From positions 3,895,924 through 3,959,923 of the forward strand of contig NC_037592.1 of the NCBI RefSeq assembly GCF_003073045.1: 64,000 nucleotides of DNA. Direction: 5' to 3'. Below the pieces are notes generated by a model, which saw only the letters and a list, made by a program, of their open reading frames with translations, was not told where the DNA came from and made no database searches. Both the position numbers and the translations under genes were made by a program. This DNA is from Pomacea canaliculata. Its lineage: Eukaryota > Mollusca > Gastropoda > Architaenioglossa > Ampullariidae. Positions 22,954 to 35,200 of the stretch are shown in pieces. The stretch's first letter is position 1, and every line of letters starts with the position of its first letter.

Positions 22954-24540
22954 ACATTCTGGCCGTTCATGCTGCGTCTCCGTTTTGCAGTCACGACGCG
23001 TCTGGCCTCAGCTGCTGGGAGCCTTGGCGATTGAGGTGCTGCGCCAGGATGGATGGTAGAGGGCAAAGGGCATAGGATGTTGCGAGACAACGTTGAGAAA
23101 CGTGGCTTGTTAACATCACCTGTTGAAATATTATTGTTTTGTTAACGTGGGCCGTTGTCAAAGTGTATTTCAAAACGTGAACTGCTGTCAAAGCGCCTAA
23201 TAACAATTCTCATTACTTTCAAATGTCTCTTACAATAGTTTCTAACGTCTGTATAGTGTTTAGCATCCTCTGCCACTACATTGTCATATTAATATCACGT
23301 TATTATATTACTATTGTCCTTCTAATACCATGTGTTTGAAGTAGTTTAACGTCGCCTCTTAAAAGATCTACCCGACTGGTGACACGTACATATCAAGCTT
23401 GAGAGACTCCTGTCATATCACTTATTAATGCCTCCAACATGAAATCGCCAGGAGAAACACCAGTCTCGTGAACGTTACTCAGTGACGTATTCGTTGAAGA
23501 CAAGGGTTTAAAGTACGGTAAAAACCTCTTCTTCCAGGTTCTGTGCCTACCATCGGAAGCACTCACTTTTTCTCACCCAACAACACAGAGTAACCGCATG
23601 AACAGCATGATAACTTTTCTTCAAATTCAACTTTTCAAGCCGCTTTGACCGGCAAAACAATATGTTGTTAGTAACGTGCACACAATAAATAACGAGGAAT
23701 ATCTGCAACAGCTTTTCCGAAAATGTCTGTTTTTCAATTTTAAAAAAATATATTGTAGAGGCGAAATGTCTTAGTGTTATTTACACCAAAGACTGTATGA
23801 GCAACTGTGTGCATATAAATGCTTAAATGAAATTGTTCCCAATGGTAAATTTTACACTTGAGACTTTTGTGACAGTGAGTCAGTAAACAGACAAATAAAA
23901 TTGTAATGGCCACTTGCGGTTTGCAAAATTTGACGAACATCAACGATACTTACCATGTGGTATTGTGAAGTGGTTCTTTGTCATCATATTGTGTTGGGGT
24001 TTGAACCTTCACGAGCCTCAGGTTCAAACATGTAAAGTTTAATATCTTCAAGAGAACAGTTTCACACTCGTCTTCACTGCTAGAGCACGATAAAAAAAAA
24101 AAAAAAGGTCGTCTGATGAAGCCAACTGTATTGTTCCCCCTTCTGGCTTTATATGCTTACCCAGAAATATGTATCTCTACAGATCTGTGGCTTACCCGTA
24201 TATAAAATTATAGCCTGGACGCCACCGGCTGTGACGACGCCTTTGTTCGCGCGCGGGACCGAGATTTTGCAGGACTTGTTGACTACAGGTGCAAATCGCC
24301 AACTTTAAAATCAGATAAATAAATAAGCCGTTGTGTTTCATATGCTAAAATGTACAGAGTATATTTACGTTATCTCTTCCTACCAGAATCTGTTTATAAC
24401 TTGAAGCAACCGGGTAGGTCTTTAAGAAAAGACAGCAGGGTCCCAGGTAAGTAAAGTCACTACCAACTCACCCTCTAACACCTGAAAGGTTACGGAAGTT
24501 AACCTGTTCTAATAGTGTCCTTCTATAATAGCTAAAACAA

Positions 24541-24660
24541 CTTCACATGTCATAATATTGCTTCTGGACTTTCTATTAAAGTGTCTTTCAAACGTCACCT
24601 GCTATTCAGTATTATGTTGCGGATGTTACGTGTTATAGTGAAGTCTTTCAAACGTCACCT
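24541..24660. repeat. two-copy direct repeat, 60-bp period
   Basis: TCTTTCAAACGTCACCT occurs at 24584-24600 and 24644-24660. The rest of the two 60-bp units is only loosely similar. Confidence 0.55.
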
Positions 24661-24972
24661 ATACTGGGAGCACTTACAAGTAGCCCGTCTCTGACCGTGG
24701 CAGTAACCCCGACCCTGTATTAAATGTAGCATTACTAATGCGGCTTCTTTTGATGGTTTCAGTTCGTGTAGTATTTGATTGACAATGCTAATGAGTATCC
24801 TGCCATCGAGACATGCGGCGCCATTTTGGCTGCTGACGTCGTTGAGTAGATATCTATTGGATAATCAGTTTGTAGTAGATAATCAGTACCTTGATTTTAG
24901 ATAACTTAAGACAGCAGAGATTTGGTGTGTGTGTATATATAAAAAGGACAACCTGAATCATATTAGATATCA

Positions 24973-25205
24973 GGGGTGCCCGGTGTATAGTGGTTGAGAT
25001 ACTCGCTTGTGATCATTACAGTGAAAGGTCTTGAGTTCAGATCTCGTCTCGGGACACTCTCTGTATGTGACACCTATTCGCAGGTTTGTCCGTCGGGGGT
25101 TGTCTTCTCCCACCTCATAGTGTGAAATCACCTTTAGGTAGACATACTTTCCCATTATATCAACCACCCATCAGCATAGTTATGATGAATAATGGGGCAC
25201 TTAAT
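24973..25205 (+). mobile_element. tRNA-derived SINE
   Basis: A degenerate tRNA head carries an A-box-like TATAGTGGTTGAGATACTCG and a B-box-like TTGAGTTCAGATCTC. These are followed by GGGACAC and a non-tRNA body containing CCCACCTCATAGTGTGAAAT. A similar head and body order occurs at 37735, supporting a repeat family. No clear target-site duplication. Confidence 0.6.
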
Positions 25206-25449
25206 ACACCAAGAGGTCATGACATTATTACCACCTTTCAGTAACCAATCAAACTGCACTAAAAGTTTCATTCATCCCCTCCTTCCTCCTCACACAGACA
25301 CAAACAGACCTGTATTGCACGTGCCACTCGAAAAATCTGACTACGGCTTGAGAAGAAAAAAGTAGAAAACGTAGACTTACTAAGAAAAACGACCCACTGC
25401 CCTGCAATATTCTCTGTGTAAACAGTTTGTTTCATTTTTATGTTGTAAC

Positions 25450-25558
25450 CAGGCCCGTCCTTAGCCCGCAGGGCCCGAGGCTTAGGGGATGTGCGGGGCC
25501 CTCGAGGTCCCGGTTTTAATGAAAAGCGCGGGGCGCAACAGGCAGATGCACGGCCCTG
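25450..25558. mobile_element. hAT-type MITE, 109 bp
   Basis: Imperfect terminal inverted repeats (CAGGCCCGTCC at the left and GGACGGGCCTG-like GCACGGCCCTG at the right) are bounded by an exact 8-bp target-site duplication GTTGTAAC at 25442-25449 and 25559-25566. The interior is GC-rich in an AT-rich setting. It lies about 600 bp upstream of the PLEKHA-like start codon. Confidence 0.9.
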
Positions 25559-25566
25559 GTTGTAAC

Positions 25567-26158
25567 CATCAAAATAAATAAAGTTCTTGCTATACTTTGT
25601 CAACGGATATTTTTAACCCTTCTAGCACTGCATAAAAGTATGTACAAAGACAAGTGCTAATAACTGACGACCGTGAAGACGACAATGGGTGATATTTGTT
25701 TTTATTATTATTACTATTCTCAGGTAAACATTAGACCAAGAAACCTTTATATTTGTGGAAAGGAGAAAGCTTGAACTTTGCAATAAAAGTAATGAAGATT
25801 GCCTCCCCGGCAAAGCCACCATCGTGGCTCATCGTGCTACAAGGGTTAATTATTACAGCGGCGTCAAACCAGTAAGATGACACTGACACTGATAAAAATT
25901 CTCTTCCGCTCTATTGTTCTTGTGTCTCCCACTCAGCCACCCAGTCCCGTGAATAAGTCGCTACTTAATCAGCCAGCAGGGGGAAGCAGCTCTCGGTTTT
26001 CCGGGAGGAAGATAGAGACGTGAGACGCCGAAACGGCTGGGGCGACCTATCCTCCGGACACAAGGTCCCCGCCCCTCGCCTCGCTCCTCAACCACTTACG
26101 CCTGTATACGGCGGGAGTTTTCCGGAACAGCTGCAGGTAAAAGTCAACTGGCCGCAAA
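25567..26158 (+). promoter_or_regulatory. 5' flank and probable promoter/5' UTR of the PLEKHA-like gene
   Basis: GC and CpG content rise sharply from about 25950. There is a GC box (CCCCGCCCC) at 26067-26075, and an ETS-type palindrome TTCCGGAA lies near 26119-26126. I see no TATA box, so a CpG-type promoter with dispersed starts is likely. A CTGCAG/GTAAAA donor-like site near 26136 could mark a non-coding first exon. The transcription start is not determined. Confidence 0.45.
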
Positions 26159-26241
26159 ATGGCGATCGACCTTATACGCGAGAGACTGCCACCTGAGTGG
26201 AGTTATGGTGTCACCAGCGATGGAAGGGTGTTTTTTATCAG
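26159..26241 (+). CDS. PLEKHA-like exon 1: start and first half of WW1
   Basis: Encodes MAIDLIRERLPPEWSYGV and on to RVFFI, the first two strands of a WW domain with its first Trp in PPEW. The donor is CAG/GTGAGG. Ends in phase 2 (AG). Confidence 0.93.
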
Positions 26242-29200
26242 GTGAGGAGAAGTTTTGGACTTGATGAATGCGCTGAGTTACCATCGTAGTCGTATGCAGC
26301 CTTGGTGTGCGCAATGTCTGACCCACATTCCTGTCATATTTGTCGTCCCCAGCGAGCGACAGAGAGCGACATCTTGGCTTCATCCAGTGACTGGCAGACC
26401 TGTACAGACGGGCCATCAAGTGGCGCCAGGTAAGTTTGGAAAACTTTCAAGTCGATTTACCTGAGACAGGTAGCTTCTCGCATTTTTTCTGAAATATTTC
26501 TGTGATTAACACACCTGTGATACGGACAATTTACAATCACCGCTTTCAAAACAAAGGGACAATACTCCTAAGCCCTTCGCTAGGTACGATATTTAAAATA
26601 CCAGTCGAACAGGTGTAATTCACCAACTGTAGGAAATCCCCACACCCGATACTGGAGAACTTTAAATAGTACTAATGTATTATGGACAGGACTGGCGGAA
26701 ATAAATGTACTTAATAATTCTTTGTATTATGGCTTGGCCGTTTCTAAGGTTTATTGAAGGGCGTGGCTTTCTCCTCAAGAGGGATAGCAGCAGCTTGGGA
26801 TTTTTAAAATTTGTATTTTTGTTTGGTCATGAAGCTGATATGTTACTAAAATTATATATCATAAGCTACCGATCGTTTATTTCCTTTATTTTAATCACAT
26901 TAAATCAATGTTTAAATGTATGTATTTTGCAACAGCTGACTGCTGTTTGGTGTTTATAATGTGGCTACTTCTGCCATGTTGTACTTCAAATTATTATTAA
27001 AATTGTTCAACCATAAATAAAACATTCACCAACTAAATTGAGAGAGGAGGAGAGAGATAGATAAAGATGATCCTCCTTAAATAAGGTTATGTTGCTGCAT
27101 TTACCAGTTATTATTCTTGCTGTTAACCTTTGTCAAGAGCAGTGATGTCCTCTGCACGTTTTTTTATAAAGTAAATGACTTCTTTTAGAGAAAGAGGACA
27201 ATGCATTGTAGCCATACTAAAGTGAAAGCATTCCTGGAGCATGTTATCATGGTGGGAGGTTTGTGGGGATGGGACTATGACTCACAGCAAGGAGCTATAA
27301 GATGTTTTAATTCAAAAGCTAGGTATGTAAGGGCTCAGGTAATGTGACAAACATCCACATTCATATGTTATACTCATCATAGTGGTTTAAGTTTCCTGAA
27401 CAGTAAGCAATTACAAATCCTAAGAAATATTCTGCTCAAATGTTCTATATTCCTCTAAGAGTATAAGTTGTCTTAACTGTAAATAATAACTTGCACTTTC
27501 ATTTTAGTCCTAATTGCATTATTTTATCATAAAGTCAAAGTCAGTTTGAACCACAGAAGCCTTGAAACATTTGCATTCTCAGTCAGGGGTTTTACTATGC
27601 ATAAAACCTATAAATTTGCATAAAGAGCTCAAAAATCCCAGAGCACACATTCCAGATGGACATAATCTGTCACCATAAATATAAAGAACAAGAGTGTTTA
27701 CTGAAGCTTTAAATTTATCTCCTATATTTGCACATCCATAACAGTTGGCAGAAAAGCACATCAAAAGAGAAAGCTGATGTAGCATGAATTTTATGTGAAA
27801 GTAAAGTATTCGTTGATTTATTTTTAAGAGCTGATGGAAAGCAGAAAGTAAAGACAATATAAATCTTCCTGCAAAAGTATCGTTGTAGGTCTAGTAGACA
27901 CTAAAAAGGTTAATAATGCTTACTGGACAAGATAAAATATATGCTGTCTTGTGTCATAAAAAAACTCATAATCCTTTTCATCCTTTCCCTGTTTTCCCTC
28001 TCCGTGTGTGTGAGTGCGAAGAGAGAGATTTATATTTTTTTAACCTTCTGTTTTTATTATATTCTGAGTATTCTCCATTCAGCAGTATATATATCATTGC
28101 TATCAATAACTTTGTCGACTTCACATTTCCGTACTGTTTACTTGAATGCATTGAGATGTGTGGCAGCATACCCCAACCTTTGTCAAATTTTCTTCCTTTT
28201 CTCTAGTTACATCTTTGTATTCTGACTAGCAAATGAACTGCTACTGTCTATAGATCATGTTGTGTGCGTTGTGTCTTGGAGATGAAAAACCTTGGAAAGG
28301 AAGTCATTTTGTCTATGGATTGTGCGATTTATGGGATTTTCGGTTCTTCACTTGTGTCAGTCTACCTTAGTGAAACAACTTCTGAACTGCCTTTTCATTG
28401 TATTGTTTTGCAATAAAATTAATTTAACAGTGACTGTGAAAACACTGTGAAGATGTAGATGTACCATTTCACTCTTTTAGTCATGCCTCATGCCCAGGTC
28501 CTGTACCATTTCATCCTCAGTGTATGTGTTGTACTTACTGTCTCATCATTAACTCACCTCCATCACTACACCACACCTTCATTGTTTTTCTAGGGTTGCG
28601 ATACCTGGTCAACATATCATAGGCATTGATCAACACGCTTCTGCAAGTCCCTTCACCCCGCCCCACCATCACCCCTCACCCCTCGTATGCAACTGCACAT
28701 CCTTGACGACAAGAGCCGTTAGATACGCCCAGCCCAGTCGAAATGACCCAAGGGGCACGAATGGCGAGGGTGCGCTGGAAGTGACTAAATTGTGTGTGTG
28801 ATTTAGATGCACTATCATCAACTTCAGTGATACTTGAGCCGAGCGAGCACTTCACGTTCAGCTGGGACAGGCACGCGAGCGACCGTGTGTACGTGTGTAC
28901 GTGTGTACGTGTGTACGTCAGCGCGTGGCTGCGTGCGCACGTGTCTCGGCGTGCATCCGTATCATCGTGGCACCTGTCATCGGATGATTTACCGGTCGCC
29001 CATGAAGACTTTTTTTTCGGGTGGGGGAGTGGGGTAGACTAGTCCTAGTCGATACCTGCCTAGAGTGCGGCACATAAAGGGTTATTATTGTTGTCAGCGG
29101 TTTTCTGGGCTGTTCTGATGGTCGTGCAAGGTGAGGTCAGTCTCTGTCTCACTCTGTTTTTATTTTGTATTATCATGAGACTGAGTCCACAATACTTTTC

Positions 29201-32200
29201 AACAATCCTATTGAGATAATGAAGTTTGCCTGCTATTCTGGGCCTTCTTTGGCTTTGATCACATTGTTGATGTACGGCACAGCTTTGTTAAGGGTGGTGG
29301 AAACATGGTCAAACATTTGACAATATGGACAACAGGCGGCCTGAGGTCTTCAGTCGTTTCTTGTGAAGAACATGCTGTGAACCATTCCACCGAAATTTAC
29401 CGAGTGAAGAAGAAAAACCTCAGAAAATTTACATGAAACAGGCGGTCATCATCCTGTATTGTACATGACTATACAACAACAAATCCACCACATTTTTAAA
29501 TGGGGTAAAAATCGGGTTAATATTTATCGCTGATACAGAGTTTCCCTCGCCCTCACGCATGCCTGCACGACTAGAGTAGATATTCTACGGAGAATTCTTT
29601 CTGTTTCAACTCAGACAGCCAAGAGAGTAGTTGACATATGGCCTGTTTTATTGGAGTTATTCAAACCGCACGCACTGGTCTAAAAAAAGGTGGAAAAAAA
29701 AAAAGAAAATGGGTGAAAAAAAGAGAGTAAATTTAAGACAGGAAAAGTATGCACAAGGAGAGAGAGGATAAAATATACGACAAGGGTCGTATGAAAGAGA
29801 ACAGGACGAAAGGAAAGGGTGAACCTTAACACGAAACCACAGTGCTAAAATTCTTCAGTAATTTTTTTTTAGTTTATACATATTTATTATTTTGTTTTGC
29901 CTGTGTATCTGTTGTCCCTAAAGAAGGTCTTTGCGGTAGGAAGGTCGTGGGGTGGGTGCTCGGCTTGTCCATCTCCAAATAATGATGCAATCTGGACAGG
30001 AAATAGCTGTCAGCTGCGCTTCGTCTTTGGAGGGCTTGTGTTTGAGGAGGGACTTTGGCTTCGCCGGGTATCGATCCGAGGCCGTCACCTAGACATGTCA
30101 CTTTCCAAATGGCACGGGCTTGGCACAAGCTGTGGGAAAGAGCTCACTGCCAGCTGCACGCTACACATCCCCTCACCTGCCAGGAGATAGCTGCACAAAA
30201 TAATTCTCAGGGCTTCTGCTAAGGCTAAATTCTTTGGGGTCCCAGGGACCCCTTCTTCAAATTTTTAAGGGGTCCCTGTTCTTCGCCCAAATTTGAAGGG
30301 GACCCCATTGACAAAAATTTAAGGGATCCTCCGAACTTTTAAAGCGTACTGTACGCAATTTTTTGCGTAAGCAGAAGCCCTGATTCTAAAACTTAAAACT
30401 GTTTTAAGAAGCAAATTTGTTCAAGAATCACTTCTTTGCACAATCGCGTATGAGGGGAAAAAAAAAACTGACGGGATCAAAAGTTTAGTTTAAACAGTTT
30501 TATCATATTTAAAGCAATTTTAATTTAAAAAAAATTAAATTGTCTTGTGCATTATTTTTTGAAAAACTTATTATCCAAGTAAGCCTTAAAGTGTTTAAAA
30601 TTATAAATGTGTTATGCAACTGGCCCCAGGCCACTAGACAAGTATTTGTAGAACTAATTCGTGGCGGTCTGCTAGCCTGCTTGTATTTTACGAGCGGCTT
30701 AGCCGAGGGCTTTGTGTTAGTCTGTCGGCAATATAACGGTGTGTGTACCTGACCCCATGTCATGGCGGGCAAGTAGCTCCAGTCCTTCTCCGGGAAACAA
30801 AAGCGTTTTACGATTAAGAGTGACATGGTGTGAGAGGAAAACACAATTTGTTTTCTCGTCCTTTTTCACCAGTCACTTTTTTGTGCTGTCATGGTCAAAG
30901 TGGAAAGAAGGAATGGGGGTGCCGGTCGTAAGAGGGTAAGAGATGAGGGCATTGTCTGGGAGTGACATTTGGATGTCATGCAAGCCTGGTTGACAGATAC
31001 TATTTCATAGCTTAAATAAAAATAAATCTGTGGTTGTCGGATGTAAGTGTCAGATTTCCCCTCCCCCTTTTTTGTATAGGTTAGTGAAAGCTATAAGGAT
31101 CCTCATTGTCTCGTTCTATTTACCTTTGTATGAAGTCAGGACAAAGTGTGGAATGTTTTCTCCCTGTAGGTGTCTTTAACGAATAGAGTCGTTAGTGTTT
31201 TGAACACGGTCTATGTTAAACGAAAAAACAAAATTATTATCAGAGTTTTATACTTTTTTTGCGAGGGATTTTATTTCGTTTGTACCTCATCAGTTGACTT
31301 TCATGATGCAGCGTAAAATTCAGACTTCAGTTTCTCACCATTTAGAGGCGAACCTCACGCACGAGTGACTTATTTTCATTATAAATAAATAGGTAACTCT
31401 CCCCGCTTCCAAGCCAATAAAGGTATATGTATTACCTTCGGCGAAAAGTGACTTGTGTGGACGGATGCTGGGGACCGCAGGCCGCTCTGGTCAACAAAGC
31501 GCGCGCCAAAGGTAAAGTGGTTAATGTGCTGTGCAAATGGCCGCCAGTCTCCGACCTTGGCGCCGAGGGCTAATTTGTTTGTTTGGTGTACCTCGCGAAT
31601 GACGAACTCTCTTAACCTGGATTAACCTCGGGGATGTAAGGTCGGAGGGGTGTTTGCTGCTGCTGTTGCTGCAGCTGTTTCGGCCTTCATTTCTTAAGAT
31701 CTCGTTTTTTGGTGATCAAAGAAAGAAGGAAAAGACGATGTTGCTGGGTTGTGGTGTCGTCGTTGATGACTTGATCGTGTGTCGAAGGTTGTTACCTTTG
31801 GTGCTTGTTTTTAAACAGTATACATCTTCCTCGGAGATTTTGCTCCTGACGATAGTCATTTGAGATGAAAGTGACGAGATTCTGGGAAGAAGAAAAAAAA
31901 AACAAAAAAACAAACTAGAGGACCCATTGCTACTGGACCAAAGAGGCATTGAACTGTGAGTGACTCACCGCGATAGAGCCTCTCTTTTCTTTCCTTAAAA
32001 AAGAACCTCGAACAAGAACCTTTCAGCTCCGAGACCACTCTACCCGACTACGGTTCACCGAAGCCACTCTCACTAATAGACTAAGGTTCACTGAGGCCAC
32101 TCCCACTATTCCCACAGGTTCGCTCAAAAGTTTTCTCGAAGAATAGGTTAGATATATTTATTCAAGGTAGAGAGTTCACTGAGACCCAAGGGCAGTGAAC

Positions 32201-35200
32201 ATTGTTCACCCTGTTGTGGATGCGGAATCCAACTCTTTTCTTTCCGCCACATTTATTTCCTCTGATAAATCAGGTACCCAGCTGCTGATATGTAAGCCAG
32301 GGTAAGCTTTTCTCCTATAGGTCTGAGGAGGCTTTGGACCATTGATCATACCCACAGTCAAGCACACAAACCACTCACTACACGATACACAAACATGTAA
32401 GAGCGGGGAGCACCGTGTGACTCCGACCTGTTCTCTAAAGTGTAAAATCGACATGACAGACATTCTGCTCGGTGCTGCAGTTCCTTTCTTGATACTGTTT
32501 ACCACTCCAGTCCAGTTGCTTGAGGTCTGAGAGTAGGTGTGTCGGCTGTCTCCCTCCTCAACTTGCAATGCCACCTTCCTCCTCACATTCCCGTGACCCT
32601 TACCTATCGTCGGCGACCTCTCAAAGGCAGTGTACTCGGGAGCCTGTTCGGTTTTTATCGCTAAGTAAACACGACAGTAAAAAGCTTCTTCTAGTCGAAC
32701 TTCCCCCCTAGAGGGTTAAGAACTGAAGTATTCTCCCCTTCTTTTCCCTTCTGGAGCTCCCCAGTGTGTGCGAGAGAGAGGATAGAGCGAGAGAAAGCAT
32801 TTTGAGCCAAGTGTTAATATGGATGAGGAAGGGATTTGATAACCAAACTTTATGGAAATTTGTTGATTTTAATCGACTCAACACCACCGACATATTCTGT
32901 ATGCTTAGGAGTCGGATGGAAGAATGTGAGCGAAGTTTGATTTAAAAAAAAAAGTGGGGTGGGGGACATGGTGACACAGAATCGTGAAGGTGGCACCATG
33001 GTGACAGTAACTGTCAAAGTGAAATCTTCGTAACCACAAAGAAATGTTTTGGAGTTGTCTTCCGTTCGTTTTATAAGTGACGTGCGGAGAGATAAGAATG
33101 GCACGTCACATCGCATTGTCCTGCTGCTTGCCACCTCCGGTCCATCTCCAGTTCCCACTCGCGCACACAGCAGACCGGACTATTCGGAGCCTGAAGAGAT
33201 GAAAGTCCCCTAAGATGGACGATGTCCCAGCGGAGTTGACCAAAGCTGGTGAGGAAGAGATAGGGAAGGTTCTTACCACACTATGTCGGGAAATCTGGAC
33301 AACCAAGCATTGGCCACAAGAATGGACGCAGTTTCTGGAATCACCCCTTACGAAAGGAAATGTGAGACTGTGCCAGAACTTTAGAACGGCAAGGCTGATA
33401 GGGTCATGCTGAAGGTGGTCCAAAACCGCCTAACACCTGCGACATTGGAGCTGCTAGCTGAGGAGGAGGCTGGATTCCAGGCTGGCAGAATTCCTAGAAC
33501 TAATTATCAAGAGCCGAGTCCCTGTTGTAAGCACCTGCAGCATGGCAAGGATCTCATAGCTTCATCGACTCCAAGAAGTCCCACTGGGGAAACTTCTCTC
33601 GTGGATGCAAGACCGGTTCACCTTCGGTGCCAGGTAAGGAAGGAGGAGGAGACAGAACAGAGGCGCTGCCTACAGATGCACTGACGCATGCACTCATTCC
33701 ACTTTTGATGCTGCGCGCGCATGCATTTTATATTGTGAGTCTGGACCAGAAAACTCACTTTAATTTCGGTGGACACGTGACTTGTTATTTCAAGGCCTTT
33801 TTGTTCAACACGTGACTGCGCTTGACAAATTTTTACATAACGGTATATTTAAAAAAATTGTCAGTCACAATATTCACAGTTATCTGGTTAAAGGGCCTTT
33901 AGGGCTGTCTGGACACCTGTTTCCCACTTAGGTGCCTCTTGGAGAAAAGCCAAAAGTAGTAAATTCAGACAAACAAGTAAAATACCAGAAAAAGATGGAG
34001 ATTCAGTCATGTATCATCTCTACGCACGTGCCATTAAGTCCGACAAAGAATCTGCCAAATCATCATCCTTACATCACAACGCAGTAAAGATTCAAACTAC
34101 GCACGTGCTATCCGTGGACGTTGATGTGGGGGCGAGTTGCCACGAGTATGTAAAAGTGACGGTTACCTGCGACTAAAGCCGGTGTCGCATGAACGGTGCT
34201 GTGAAGAATCATAGCATGACTATAGACAACATGGATCCCATCCTATTTCGGTCAGACGACCCTCGCCTCTTTCTTTTCCCAGAAAGGGATTCGTTTAAAA
34301 AAACTGACCCAGTTTGACGAAGACATCACAGTCGTTCGCATACTTTTTAACTGTCGAATGGTGTGTGGTCAGCTGTCAAACCGTAACTACCTGTGATAAG
34401 ATCAATCGCCTTTGTCCGCTTCCACAAGGTGCACGTCTTCCCACGTGACTGCACAGGTGAGGCCGCGGATCCCTGTCATCTAAATCCGAAGCCTGGGGTG
34501 ACAGGTATTACACACAGCCGACATTTATGAGCAGGACACACGTGGAACAATAGGTCCTGTATGAATGGACATAAAGAATGTGTGTGTGAAAAAGAAAAAA
34601 AATGTATTTATAGTTGCTCCCGTATAAACCTGTGTGCCTTGAAGGAACAGGGGCTTTGGTATTTCTTGTCGTGGGAGGTCAAATCAAAGGTCGATTAACG
34701 CGTGCTTGAGCAGCCCTGGCGCCGAGCCATCTCATAATTCCTGTTTAATTCCTGTGTTGCCATACACAGCCATTGTCGTGCAGTGTGCACCGGCCCTAAC
34801 CGTGTGTCGGTGGTCGGGCCGTAGTTTCTGCTCTGACTCATATTCTGTAGAAAGAATTCGCGGTGCGTGTGGGAGGAAAAAATTTAATCTTTCGGCGTTC
34901 ACTCGCTTCATTGCCCTCTCTCCCCCCTCATCTCCCCCCTCATCTCCCCCAAAATACTCCTACCTTTGCACACTAAAATTTGTTAGTGTGTAGGTGGGTA
35001 TATATTATACTTTCTGAATGTAACTTATGTTAATTTCATCTGAAAACTTACAATAATAATATGTATCTCAAAGCCACCTTCCCGACTGCGTGTACCAGGT
35101 GTTGGCACTCCTTATTTTTTTTTTTAGTCGGCGACGAAACAGGACTTCCTGGGCGAAACTGTTCCAAGGTATCTGAAGACATTTGGGGAAATAATTGGCT

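Larger units (their letters stand above)
22386..24972. other. intergenic, short repeats only
   Basis: Holds a G-rich tract at 22919-22953, a 60-bp direct repeat ending at 24660, and a possible third relic of the tRNA-Phe 5' flank (CGTCTGATGAAGC near 24111). The ORFs have no coding signals. Confidence 0.4.

Noticed and set aside
30050..30110. tRNA-like GGTATCGATCC motif on either strand
   Set aside because: Only a B-box-like string is present; no A box or cloverleaf could be drawn.
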